Positions 31,762 through 40,385 of a stretch of DNA of 64,000 nt are shown here, piece by piece. Source of the stretch: an uncultured Bacteroidales bacterium (GTDB lineage Bacteria; Bacteroidota; Bacteroidia; Bacteroidales; F082). The notes under the pieces are model-generated. The model ran no database searches. It was not told where the DNA came from and saw only the letters and a program-made list of their open reading frames with translations. The stretch is taken from positions 1 through 64,000 of the forward strand of contig CAJOHD010000001.1 of NCBI GenBank assembly GCA_905234275.1, in the 5' to 3' direction. A program made the translations under genes and the position numbers. Within the stretch, counting starts at the first letter, position 1. Each line of letters opens with the position of its first letter.

Positions 31762-32769
31762 ATGGCAACAGAGAGAACACAGAGAATTAATACCTTTATA
31801 GCATTGGCGGTGCTGGGTATTGTTATAGCAACCGTTTGTGTCATTGGCTCAATCACTTACGGCAAGACAAACGAGATTATGCAGGGTCAGATGGAAGTCA
31901 CGGAATACCGTGTATCATCAAAGGTTCCTGGAAGAATTTTGGAATTCAGAGTTAAAGAAGGACAGATGGTTAAGGCTGGCGACACTTTGGCAATCATCGA
32001 GGCACCTGAAGTCATGGCGAAGAAGGCTCAAGCTGAGGCAGTGAAGACCGCAGCTGTGGCGTTGAACGATAAAGCAGAAGCTGGTGCCCGTGAAGAGCAG
32101 ATCCAAGGCGCATACGAGTTGTGGCAGAAAGCCATCGTCAACCGTGACATCTGGGAGAAATCGTTCAAACGCGTGTCGAATCTTTTTAAAGAAGGCGTGG
32201 TGAGCGAGCAGAAATACGATGAGACTAAGGCACAATATGATGCCGCTGTCGCTACAGAGAAAGCTGCAAAATCACAATACGACATGGCTGTGAAAGGTGC
32301 TCAGAAACAAGATAAGGAGATGGCTGCTGCTAAAGTCGAGCAGGCAAAAGGTGTCGTCGAAGAAGTCGATTCTTATATACATGAGACGATCTTGCTCGCA
32401 TACGCTGATGGCGAGGTTACAGATATATTCCCGCACATCGGTGAGCTTGTCGGCACCGGCGCTCCTATCATGAACATCGCGATGATGGACGATATGTGGG
32501 CTACCTTCAACGTGCGCGAAGATCACCTCAACAGACTGCCACTCGGAAGTCATTTTACAGCAGAATTCCCTGCATTGGGTGGCGCAAGCGTAGTGATGGA
32601 AGTCAACTATATGAAAGACAGAGGTGACTATGCCGCTTGGAAAGCCACAAAACAGACCGGACAATACGACCTCAAGACCTTTGAAGTGCGTGCCGTCCCT
32701 GTCACTAAGGTGGAAGGCTTAAGACCAGGCATGACTGTGATTTACAGAGTAGGTGAGGAACAAAAATGA
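31762..32769 (+). CDS. HlyD-family periplasmic adaptor of an exporter
   Basis: Links the inner-membrane pump to the TolC channel. The 335-residue protein has one N-terminal membrane helix (about 11-32, ALAVLGIVIATVCVIGSITY), a lipoyl-like domain beginning VSSKVPGRILEFRVKEGQMV, a long coiled-coil hairpin at about 85-195, the returning lipoyl half (LLAYADGEVTDIFPHIGELV) and a beta-barrel. The stop overlaps the first permease start by 4 bases, so they are coupled. Confidence 0.92.
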   Translation: MATERTQRINTFIALAVLGIVIATVCVIGSITYGKTNEIMQGQMEVTEYRVSSKVPGRILEFRVKEGQMVKAGDTLAIIEAPEVMAKKAQAEAVKTAAVALNDKAEAGAREEQIQGAYELWQKAIVNRDIWEKSFKRVSNLFKEGVVSEQKYDETKAQYDAAVATEKAAKSQYDMAVKGAQKQDKEMAAAKVEQAKGVVEEVDSYIHETILLAYADGEVTDIFPHIGELVGTGAPIMNIAMMDDMWATFNVREDHLNRLPLGSHFTAEFPALGGASVVMEVNYMKDRGDYAAWKATKQTGQYDLKTFEVRAVPVTKVEGLRPGMTVIYRVGEEQK

Positions 32770-33935
32770 ACGCGTTAAAACAAGTTATAGCTATCGCGAA
32801 ACGTGAGCAGAAAAGGATGCTGGCGAGAGGTATCTATACGTTCTGTATGGTGCTGGCGCCTATTGTGGCATTCCTTTTCTTCACCACGTTGATGGGTGAG
32901 GGGCTTCCTGCTGACCTGCCTGCCGGCATTGTCGATGAGGATAATACCGCCACCACGCGTGAGGTCATCCGCAACCTCGACTCGTTCCAGCAGACCGACA
33001 TCATCGAGCATTATCCTGATGTCGCTTCAGCGCGAAAAGCCATGCAAAAAGGAAAGATTTACGCTTTCTATTATATCCCGAAAGGCACGACGCAGCTCGC
33101 CATCAGCGGCAAACAGCCAACGGTGTCGTTCTACACTGCGGCGTCATACCTTATCCCGGGTTCGTTGGAATATCGCGACATGAAGATGATGTCGGAATAT
33201 GCTTCTGGAGCTGTCGGACGCGCCACCTTGTACGCAAAAGGATATACCGAAGACCAGGCGATGGCGGTACTGCAGCCTATCAAGATGGAGATGCACGCGG
33301 TGAACAACCCGAGTCTGAACTATTCTGTATATCTTTGCAATACCATCCTTCCTGGAATAATCATGCTGCTCATCATGCAGGTCTCGATTTACTCGATTTA
33401 CGTTGAACTGAAGGAAGAGACATCCAAAGAATGGCTCGCAATGGCTGATAACGACATCGTTAAAGCATTGATAGGCAAGCTGTTGCCTCAGGTTACGACA
33501 TGGCTGCTGATGGGCTTGTTCTGTCTGTTCCTGCTTTACGGCGTGTGGAAGTTCCCATTGAACAGTGGTATCTGGCCGATGTTGCTGAACATGTTCTTGC
33601 TCATCAACGCCTCGCTGGCGCTCGGCGTCTTCTTCTGCGGCCTCGTCCCTTCGTTGCGTTGGGCACTTAGCTTGGCGACTTTGTGGGGCGTGTTGTCGTT
33701 TCCAATCTCGGGTTTCTCGTTCCCGCAGATGGCTTTTCCGGAGCCTTTGAGAGGTCTCTCGTGGCTGTTCCCGTTGCGTCATTACTTCCTGATTTATGTC
33801 GATCAGGCACTCAACGGACTGCCGCTGTATTATTCGTGGCTGAATATCGCCATTCAGATAGCGTTTTGGGGATTGCCGATTTTGGTACTTCAACGTCTGC
33901 GGAAATTCTTGCTTGAATATCATTATACTCATTAG
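32766..33935 (+). CDS. ABC-2 type transporter permease (first of two)
   Basis: A 389-residue inner-membrane subunit of the ABC-2 (YhhJ/YbhR) type. One helix near the N-terminus is followed by a large periplasmic loop (about 45-180) and five C-terminal helices, such as NTILPGIIMLLIMQVSIYSI and WALSLATLWGVLSFPISGFS. It overlaps HlyD and directly abuts the second permease. No ATP-binding subunit is encoded in this operon or elsewhere in the window. Substrate is unknown. Confidence 0.88.
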   Translation: MNALKQVIAIAKREQKRMLARGIYTFCMVLAPIVAFLFFTTLMGEGLPADLPAGIVDEDNTATTREVIRNLDSFQQTDIIEHYPDVASARKAMQKGKIYAFYYIPKGTTQLAISGKQPTVSFYTAASYLIPGSLEYRDMKMMSEYASGAVGRATLYAKGYTEDQAMAVLQPIKMEMHAVNNPSLNYSVYLCNTILPGIIMLLIMQVSIYSIYVELKEETSKEWLAMADNDIVKALIGKLLPQVTTWLLMGLFCLFLLYGVWKFPLNSGIWPMLLNMFLLINASLALGVFFCGLVPSLRWALSLATLWGVLSFPISGFSFPQMAFPEPLRGLSWLFPLRHYFLIYVDQALNGLPLYYSWLNIAIQIAFWGLPILVLQRLRKFLLEYHYTH

Positions 33936-33944
33936 TTGAAGATT

Positions 33945-35111
33945 ATGAAATGGTTAAGAAATACAATTGAAGTTTGGGCGTATGCAATGCGAGCCGCGTT
34001 GTTGGATGAAGGCGTCGTCGTTTTCTTCGTCATCGTGCCGCTGCTATACCCACTTCTTTACGCATATTTGTATAACAATGAAAGTGTCAGGGAGGTGCCT
34101 ACGGTGGTTGTGGATAACAGCCATTCGCAGCTGAGCCGTGAGTTTACCCGTCGTGTCGACGCCACTGCTGACGTGCAGATTATCTCGCATTGTCAGGATA
34201 TGGAGGAGGCTAAGGAGATGATTCATCGTCGTGATGCTTATTGCCTTATCTATATTCCTAAAGACTTTGAAAAAGATGTGGCGGAACATCGTCAGACTGT
34301 TGTGGAGCTGTATTCCGACATGAGTGGATTGCTATACTACAAAGCTGTTTTGAGCAGTTGCACCGAGGTGTCGTTGGATATGAACAAAGAGATAAAGGCG
34401 CAACTCATACCTGGCGCCACCGAAGAACAGATTTCTGTTTTCCAGTATCCTATCGAATACAAATATGTCCCGATGTTCAATACGCAAAGCGGTTTTGCGT
34501 CATTTTTGATTCCTGCTGTCCTGATGATGATTATCCAGCAGACAATGGTGCTCGGCGTGGGTATGATGGCAGGCGAGGAGCGTGAAAAAGTGCGCAGAGG
34601 CATAGCCTCGAAATGGATTATCGGAAAGAACCCTATCGAGATACTTATCGGTCAGTCGACGGTGATTTTCAGCATCTATGTGATGATTGCCGTGTATCTC
34701 GTGTGTATAGTGCCGCCGCTGTTTGGACTTATCCACATCTGGCGTTGGCAGACGTTGCTGGCGTTTATGGTGCCTTACATAGCAGCGTGCACGTTCTTCA
34801 GCATCTCGCTTTCGTCCATTGCACACGACAGGGAGTCGTTCATTATCATGTTCGTATTCCTCTCGATACCGTTGCTTTTCGCCAGCGGCATCTCATGGCC
34901 GGCAAGCAACATACCGATTTTCTGGAAAGGATTCTCGTGGGTGTTCCCGTCAACATTCGGCATCAACGGTTATGTGAGGATTACCGAGATGGGAGCTACG
35001 CTTGAGGATGTGCAGCATGAACTGAACGTGCTGTGGATTCATACAATCGTCTATTTCTGTATCTCTTATCTCGTTTATAAAAGAACTTATGGAAAACAAT
35101 TGTGGGCGTAA
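33945..35111 (+). CDS. ABC-2 type transporter permease (second of two)
   Basis: A 388-residue partner of the preceding permease, with the same layout: N-terminal helix (VVVFFVIVPLLYPLLYAYLY), large periplasmic domain, five C-terminal helices (SFLIPAVLMMIIQQTMVLGV, FVFLSIPLLFASGISWP). ATG 33945 is preferred to TTG 33936. The two permeases are probably a heterodimer. As the ATPase gene is missing here, it must be supplied from elsewhere, or the pair works in an unusual way. Confidence 0.87.
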   Translation: MKWLRNTIEVWAYAMRAALLDEGVVVFFVIVPLLYPLLYAYLYNNESVREVPTVVVDNSHSQLSREFTRRVDATADVQIISHCQDMEEAKEMIHRRDAYCLIYIPKDFEKDVAEHRQTVVELYSDMSGLLYYKAVLSSCTEVSLDMNKEIKAQLIPGATEEQISVFQYPIEYKYVPMFNTQSGFASFLIPAVLMMIIQQTMVLGVGMMAGEEREKVRRGIASKWIIGKNPIEILIGQSTVIFSIYVMIAVYLVCIVPPLFGLIHIWRWQTLLAFMVPYIAACTFFSISLSSIAHDRESFIIMFVFLSIPLLFASGISWPASNIPIFWKGFSWVFPSTFGINGYVRITEMGATLEDVQHELNVLWIHTIVYFCISYLVYKRTYGKQLWA

Positions 35112-35123
35112 TGAAAAAATTCC

Positions 35124-35132
35124 TATTTTTGC
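35124..35132 (+). promoter_or_regulatory. -7 promoter box for the RND transporter gene
   Basis: TATTTTTGC lies 22 bases upstream of ATG 35154 in the short gap after the second permease. The RND gene and polyprenyl synthase can thus be transcribed separately from the exporter operon. Confidence 0.55.
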
Positions 35133-35153
35133 ATTTTGTATTAATTGCAAATT

Positions 35154-37457
35154 ATGTGGAATAAAATTGCCGATTATATTTTAAAACATCGTGTTTTAAA
35201 TCTTGTAATAACCTCTATTTTATTGATATTCTTGGGATTGGAGGCGTTTAAAGTGAAGATGGGGCATGACCTTGCCAACACTCTTCCTGAAACCGACTCC
35301 ACGATGGTGGTATATCGCCAATTCCTTGATAAATATGGTCCTGACGGGCGTGCTATCTTCGTCGGAATGTGCGATGAGAAGCTTTTCGACTTAGATCATT
35401 TTCAAGATTATTGCGATCTTAATGAAAAGATAAGAGAAATCCCGGGAGTGACCGAATGCCTCTCTGTAACAAGGGTTTACAATCTTGTAAAAAACGATAG
35501 CGTCAAGAAATTCCAACTCCAGCAGGTGGTGAGCCGTCGTCCCGAGTCGCAGGCTGAAGTCGATTCGATAAAAGAGGTGATAGAGAACCTCGCGATGTAC
35601 GACGGACTGCTTTTCAACTCCGAGAAGCATTCCACGATGATGCTTATCACCCTTGATGACGAACATGCTAACCTGGCGGTGCGCCGAGAGCTTACTGATG
35701 CTTTGACGTTACTCCTCAACGAATACAGCAACGCTCACAATGTAGAGATACACATATCAGGAATGCCTTACATCCGCGAGATGACGACGCAGAAAATGGT
35801 GAAAGAGATAGTGGGATTCACGGCTCTTTCTATCTTAGTGGCGGGACTGATTTTATTCCTATTCTTCCGCTCGTGGCGTCCACTCGTGTCAGTCGTTGCA
35901 ATCGTTTTGTTATCAGTGATTTACATGTTTGGAATAATGGCGTTGCTCGATTTCGATGTCACTATTCTGACTGGTGTTTTGCCTCCACTTTTGATAATTA
36001 TCGGGGTGGAGAACTCCATTTTCATGCTGAACAAATACCATCGCGAATACGATGCGTGTCACGATAAGATGCAGGCTCTGAAAAACGTGATTGTGCGTAT
36101 CGGACCTGCGAATTTCCTGACAAATACCACCACAGCGGTCAGTTTTGCATCATTTATCATCACCAGAAACGGACTTCTGGTGCCTTTCGGAATACTCGCA
36201 AGTGTCTGTATCATGCTGACTTACGTGATGACGATGGTGCTTCTGCCGACATTTTTCAGCTATCAGAAAAAACCGGAAGGGAAGTTGGTCAACTACATGA
36301 ACAATCCGCGAATCAACTATATCATGGACAAGGTTTCCGTCTTTGTTTTGAGTAAGAAACGCTATGTCTATGCAGTGTTGGCGGTGCTTTTGACGGTTTG
36401 TGTCATCGGGGCTTTGAGAATTTCCACCTCAGGCCGTGTGGTCGATGATATAGCGAAAAGCGACAAACTTTACAAAGACATCATGTTTTTTGAAGAGAAC
36501 GTTGGCGGTGTGATGCCTTTCGAGATTTCTATCAACACTCGCAAGCCTAAAGGCATCATGAATGCGGCTTTTGTGCGTAAAGTGCAGCAGCTGGAGGACA
36601 CCTTGGCGCTCTATCCTGAATTCAGCGAGCCTTTGAGCATTGCTGAAGTTGTGAAGTTCGCACGACAAGGCTTCTACAACGGCAAACGCGACCAGTTCAA
36701 GATTCCGAGCAACAACGAGTTTGGCTTCATCATGAAATACATGCCGGAAACCAAAGGCGGCGAGATGCCTAACATCGTCACGCAATACATGGACAAAGAG
36801 ATGCAATGTACACGTGTCTCAGTGCAGATGGCTAACGTTACGACCCCGAAAATCGATAGCATCAGTCGTTCGTTGAAACCGCAAATCGACAAGATTTTCC
36901 CGAGAGAAAAATACGACGTGGTGATGACAGGAAGCGCCATGGTGACATTGCAAGGTACTAACTATCTGATTGTCAACCTGTCGCACTCGCTTCTTCTCGC
37001 ATTCATTGTAATCGCTTTGCTGATGACGATAACATTCCATAAGTTCAAAATGGTTGTTATCTCATTGATACCGAACCTGATACCGCTTCTGTTTACCGCA
37101 GGCGTGATGGGTTATTGCGGCATACCGCTGAAGATGTCGACAATACTTGTGTTTAGCATCGCGCTTGGCATCAGCGTCGACAACACCATCCATTATCTCG
37201 CCAGATACCGTCTGCAGATGAAGATGAACAACTACGATATCAAAAAATCAGTGATGGCTGCTTTTTTAGAGACTGGTCCGAGTATGATTTATTCGGCAAG
37301 CATCCTGATCTGCGGCTTCCTCATCTTCGCTTTCTCGTCGTTCGGCGGCACGAAGATTGTCGGATTCCTGGTACCGTTCACACTGCTTATTGCTTTGATA
37401 ACCAATATCTTAGTGTTACCAGCTTTAGTTTTGACATTTTATAGAAAAAAGATATGA
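35154..37457 (+). CDS. RND-superfamily transporter of the MMPL/HAE3 type
   Basis: A 767-residue protein with two homologous halves, each with one helix, a periplasmic loop and five clustered helices (first LSILVAGLILFLFFRSWRPL, second LLLAFIVIALLMTITFHKFK). The GISVDNTIHYLARY segment in the second half is the conserved proton-relay helix of the MMPL group; the first half has GVENSIFMLNKYHRE in its place. This family exports hydrophobic or lipid-like molecules such as hopanoids. Its overlap (4 bases) with a polyprenyl synthase gene suggests an isoprenoid-related cargo or simple co-transcription. I use ATG 35154; a TTG at 35145 is also in frame. Confidence 0.85.
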   Translation: MWNKIADYILKHRVLNLVITSILLIFLGLEAFKVKMGHDLANTLPETDSTMVVYRQFLDKYGPDGRAIFVGMCDEKLFDLDHFQDYCDLNEKIREIPGVTECLSVTRVYNLVKNDSVKKFQLQQVVSRRPESQAEVDSIKEVIENLAMYDGLLFNSEKHSTMMLITLDDEHANLAVRRELTDALTLLLNEYSNAHNVEIHISGMPYIREMTTQKMVKEIVGFTALSILVAGLILFLFFRSWRPLVSVVAIVLLSVIYMFGIMALLDFDVTILTGVLPPLLIIIGVENSIFMLNKYHREYDACHDKMQALKNVIVRIGPANFLTNTTTAVSFASFIITRNGLLVPFGILASVCIMLTYVMTMVLLPTFFSYQKKPEGKLVNYMNNPRINYIMDKVSVFVLSKKRYVYAVLAVLLTVCVIGALRISTSGRVVDDIAKSDKLYKDIMFFEENVGGVMPFEISINTRKPKGIMNAAFVRKVQQLEDTLALYPEFSEPLSIAEVVKFARQGFYNGKRDQFKIPSNNEFGFIMKYMPETKGGEMPNIVTQYMDKEMQCTRVSVQMANVTTPKIDSISRSLKPQIDKIFPREKYDVVMTGSAMVTLQGTNYLIVNLSHSLLLAFIVIALLMTITFHKFKMVVISLIPNLIPLLFTAGVMGYCGIPLKMSTILVFSIALGISVDNTIHYLARYRLQMKMNNYDIKKSVMAAFLETGPSMIYSASILICGFLIFAFSSFGGTKIVGFLVPFTLLIALITNILVLPALVLTFYRKKI

Positions 37458-38428
37458 CATCTGTTGAGAATATTCAGAATCTGATAACTCAATTCATTGA
37501 GAATCAGGATTTTATGGGAACTCCGAGCGAGTTGTACGCTCCAATCGACTACACCATGCGCCAGAAAGGCAAACGTATGCGTCCGACTTTGGCACTGCTA
37601 TCATGCGAGATGTTTGGCGGCGACATTCAAGAATGCCTCACACCTGCAGTGGCTGCTGAGATTTTCCATAACTTCACCCTTATTCACGACGATATCATGG
37701 ATGAAGCTCCGCTGCGTCGTGGTTTGGAGACAGTTTATCACAAATGGAACTCCAATATCGCTTTGCTTTCAGGCGACACCATGCTCATCAAGGCATTCCA
37801 ATATGCTTTGAGCACCAATAAATCTTATTCTCAGCAGGTGCTTGCCGAGCTTTGCAAGGTGGCACTTGAGGTGTGTGAGGGTCAGCAGCATGACTTGAAT
37901 TTTGAGACTCGCGACGATGTCACTCTTGACGAATATATCGAGATGATCCGTCTGAAAACCGCTGTATTGCTTGGCTCTGTCTTGAAAATCGGTGCTATCG
38001 TGGCAGGTGCCAGCGATGAAAACATGAAGAAGGTTTACGACTTTGGCATCGACCTCGGCATTGCTTTCCAACTGCAAGATGATTTGTTCGATTGCTACGG
38101 AGATGTTAAGGTTTTCGGTAAGATGCCAGGTGGCGATATCGCTGATAACAAAAAGACATATCTCTATCTGAAGGCTCTTGAGCTCGCTTCTTCGGAAGAT
38201 AAAAAACGTCTTGAAGGCTATTTCTCAATGCCAAAAGGTCGTGACGACAACAAAATGCAGGCTGTTCTCGACATCTTTGCCAAATACAACGTCCGCGAAA
38301 TCGTCAACGGCGTGATGACGGATTATTACAACAATTCACTGAAACATCTTGATGCCATTGATGTTCCGGAAGAAAAGAAGATGGTGTTGAGAAATTATGC
38401 TGATTACCTTTATAATCGCATAAAATAA
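37454..38428 (+). CDS. Polyprenyl (all-trans) diphosphate synthase
   Basis: Condenses isopentenyl diphosphate units into a linear polyprenyl diphosphate for quinone side chains or carrier lipids. The 324-residue protein has the first aspartate-rich motif IHDDIMDEAPLRRG (about 80-93), QQHDLNFETRDDV, and the second motif FQLQDDLFDCYGD with GKMPGGDIADNKKT. It overlaps the RND gene by 4 bases. Chain length cannot be set by eye. Bacteroidota have long-chain menaquinones, so octaprenyl or longer is plausible. Confidence 0.93.
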   Translation: MTSVENIQNLITQFIENQDFMGTPSELYAPIDYTMRQKGKRMRPTLALLSCEMFGGDIQECLTPAVAAEIFHNFTLIHDDIMDEAPLRRGLETVYHKWNSNIALLSGDTMLIKAFQYALSTNKSYSQQVLAELCKVALEVCEGQQHDLNFETRDDVTLDEYIEMIRLKTAVLLGSVLKIGAIVAGASDENMKKVYDFGIDLGIAFQLQDDLFDCYGDVKVFGKMPGGDIADNKKTYLYLKALELASSEDKKRLEGYFSMPKGRDDNKMQAVLDIFAKYNVREIVNGVMTDYYNNSLKHLDAIDVPEEKKMVLRNYADYLYNRIK

Positions 38429-38432
38429 ACTC

Positions 38433-38500
38433 GTCATTTCGAGCTTGTCGAGAAATCCTCTTTTAACGTAAACAATCGAATGATTCCGTTAAACAAGGAT
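38433..38500. repeat. GTCATTTCGA element, left part with core
   Basis: GTCATTTCGAGCTTGTCGAG followed by AAATCC and the core AACGTAAACAATCGAATGAT. The right inverted end is missing, and the element runs into the 3' end of queA. Confidence 0.75.
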
Positions 38501-38505
38501 CTTGT

Positions 38506-39777
38506 TTACGGAATAAACAAACAGCTATCTCCGTAGCTTAAAAATCTGAAATCGTGCTCCAGCGCGAATTTGTACGCCTCTTTCCATTTTTCGCCGATTA
38601 ACGCTGAAACCAGTAGTAAAAGCGTGCTCTTCGGCTGGTGGAAGTTGGTGATGAGCGCCTTCGTCATCATGATAGGGCAGGAGGGCGCAATCATCAGCGC
38701 TGTGGTGGCATGCAAAGCATCAAGATTATGTATCTTCAAATATTTTAAGATGGCTTCAAGGCTTTCTTTTGCGGAAGGCAGTTTTTCTCTGTCTTGATAC
38801 GGAAACCATTGATTTACATGGATGTTACGTTCTTCAAAACCTTGTTCGAGAAGCATCACCCCGATCCAGTACACCGACTCTATGGTGCGCATGCTGGTGG
38901 TGCCGACAGGGATGATGGTTCTGTCGATGTTATCATGCAGATGCTCGATGGTTTGGCGTTTCACGATGATAGATTCCGAGTGCATCTCGTGCTCACCGAT
39001 GGTGTCGGTAGCCACCGGACGGAACGTGCCGGCGCCGACGTGAAGTGTCACTTCTTCTATAGTGTGACCTTGCTCTTTGAGCTTGGCTATCAGAGGCTTG
39101 GTGAGGTGTAACGACGCAGTCGGCGCCGCCACTGAGCCCTCATATTTCGCGAACACTGTCTGATAGCGGTCTCTATCGCTCGGCTCCGCCTCGCGATGCA
39201 GATACGGTGGCAATGGAATCTCGCCTGCATGTTCAAGCACCTCCGCAAAACTGATTTCTGCCGGTTCCCATGAGAAACGAACCACAGAATACGCATCGGT
39301 TTTTTCTATGCGCTCGGCTTTTAAAATCACGTCTTTACCTTTGATATTCAAATGTTTTTGTAAAGACGCACGGCCGTGCGTCTCTACCTTCCATCTTCTC
39401 GAATTTCCCACCAGACAATGCCATTCCACTGGTGAACCAGCCGAGAATGCCAGCTGATAGTCTCCATTGCCGGTAATCGGCTCCAGACAGAAAACTTCTA
39501 TCGCTGCACCAGATTCTTTCACGAACTGCAATCTCGCGCGAACCACCTTGGTCTCGTTGAAAACCAAAACGGATTTTTCTGGCAAATACTGACCAATGTT
39601 CCTGAAATGGTCCTCTTGTAGAGACGCACGGCCGTGCGTCTCTACGTTGTCGCATGAACCATTGTATATCAATAATTTCGATGCATCCCGTTCCGCCAAA
39701 GGATATTTTGCAATCCTCTCATCCGGCAGCGGGTAATCATACTCCGCAATATTTATATTTTGAACGTTAGATATCAT
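38506..39777 (-). CDS. queA: tRNA preQ1(34) S-adenosylmethionine ribosyltransferase-isomerase, with two repeat insertions
   Basis: Transfers and isomerises the ribosyl part of S-adenosylmethionine onto preQ1 in tRNA to make epoxyqueuosine. The 423-residue protein has the family segments YPLPDERIAKYPLAERDASK, ASLHLTKPLIAKLKEQGHTI, HVGAGTFRPVATDTIGEHEM, VGTTSMRTIES and FHQPKSTLLLLVSALIG. Two in-frame palindromes insert VETHGRASLQ-type peptides at about residues 44-53 and 130-139. Both fall in variable positions of the N-terminal domain, while the catalytic C-terminal half is untouched. The insertions make it longer than the usual 345-360. Confidence 0.93.
   Translation of the reverse strand: MISNVQNINIAEYDYPLPDERIAKYPLAERDASKLLIYNGSCDNVETHGRASLQEDHFRNIGQYLPEKSVLVFNETKVVRARLQFVKESGAAIEVFCLEPITGNGDYQLAFSAGSPVEWHCLVGNSRRWKVETHGRASLQKHLNIKGKDVILKAERIEKTDAYSVVRFSWEPAEISFAEVLEHAGEIPLPPYLHREAEPSDRDRYQTVFAKYEGSVAAPTASLHLTKPLIAKLKEQGHTIEEVTLHVGAGTFRPVATDTIGEHEMHSESIIVKRQTIEHLHDNIDRTIIPVGTTSMRTIESVYWIGVMLLEQGFEERNIHVNQWFPYQDREKLPSAKESLEAILKYLKIHNLDALHATTALMIAPSCPIMMTKALITNFHQPKSTLLLLVSALIGEKWKEAYKFALEHDFRFLSYGDSCLFIP
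39360..39387. repeat. Palindromic mini-element, in frame in queA (second copy)
   Basis: A near-perfect 28-base palindrome (GTAAAGACG ... CGTCTCTAC, GGCC centre), read on the minus strand as VETHGRASL. Confidence 0.85.
39618..39645. repeat. Palindromic mini-element, in frame in queA (first copy)
   Basis: A perfect 28-base palindrome (GTAGAGACG ... CGTCTCTAC), again read as VETHGRASL on the minus strand. The two copies in the gene are 230 bases apart. Confidence 0.85.
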
Positions 39778-39804
39778 AACACAAAATAATTATTATAATT
39801 TTGA

Positions 39805-39876
39805 CCACTAATTGACACTAATCTACACGAATTTAAAAATACTATTTGTGAAGATTAGTGCTATTCGTGGTTAAAT
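39805..39876. repeat. Inverted repeat of CACTAAT/ATTAGTG and ACGAAT/ATTCGT words
   Basis: ACCACTAATTGACACTAATC ... ACACGAAT and its facing part GAAGATTAGTGCTATTCGTG ... GTTAA fill the gap between queA and the S4 protein gene. They could form an imperfect hairpin; it is a different family from the other repeats. Confidence 0.65.
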
Positions 39877-39880
39877 CAAA

Positions 39881-40258
39881 TCAATCATCTCCTTTGAGTT
39901 TGTCTAAAATTCTGCGGTCTTTTTTCGTAGGCCTTCCTGCACCTCGGTCACGGTACTCCGCTTTGTAGGCGTGCATGAACTCGATGCGCTCGTATTCCTC
40001 CGAAGGCGTGCGGTCAACATAGATATTCGGCACGTCTTTTGGCGACACACGGCTCTTCGGAATGCTCAGCACCTCCACCACTTTATGCAGCTGCCCGAGC
40101 TGTACGCCGATCACCTCGCCGATCTTCACGTCATGCGAAGGTTTCATTGAGACCTCGTTCACCTTCACCTTGCCACCTTTACAAGCGTCAGCAGCTAATG
40201 TTCTGGTCTTGAAAAGCCTCGCGCACCAAAGCCACTTATCGATTCTTAATTCATCCAT
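39881..40258 (-). CDS. S4-domain RNA-binding protein (Hsp15/HslR-like)
   Basis: A 125-residue protein with an N-terminal S4 RNA-binding domain (ELRIDKWLWCARLFKTRTLA, then AADACKGGKVKVNEVSMKPS) and a basic C-terminal tail (GAGRPTKKDRRILDKLKGDD). HslR-type proteins bind stalled 50S subunits carrying peptidyl-tRNA and help recycle them. Here it sits with der and era, two ribosome-assembly GTPases, on the same strand, which fits a ribosome-linked role. Confidence 0.88.
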   Translation of the reverse strand: MDELRIDKWLWCARLFKTRTLAADACKGGKVKVNEVSMKPSHDVKIGEVIGVQLGQLHKVVEVLSIPKSRVSPKDVPNIYVDRTPSEEYERIEFMHAYKAEYRDRGAGRPTKKDRRILDKLKGDD

Positions 40259-40272
40259 ATTGTTCTGTCTTC

Positions 40273-40375
40273 GTCATTTCGACTGTAGCGAAGCGGAATG
40301 GAGAAATCTCCTGCAAACAAAGACTTATCTAAATTGAATGAGATTCCTCCGCTCCCTTCGGTCGGTCGGAATGAC
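40273..40375. repeat. GTCATTTCGA/GGAATGAC mixed inverted-end element
   Basis: A 103-bp unit whose left end is GTCATTTCGACTGTAGCGAA and right end GGTCGGAATGAC. One arm carries the TCGAAATGAC form and the other the GGAATGAC form, which shows that the two arm types belong to one family. Confidence 0.75.
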
Positions 40376-40385
40376 GGCACTGATG

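Noticed and set aside
33144..33932. Minus-strand open frame of 262 codons opposite the first ABC-2 permease
   Set aside because: Gln/Arg-rich composition with no family features, fully antisense to a membrane protein with clear helices.
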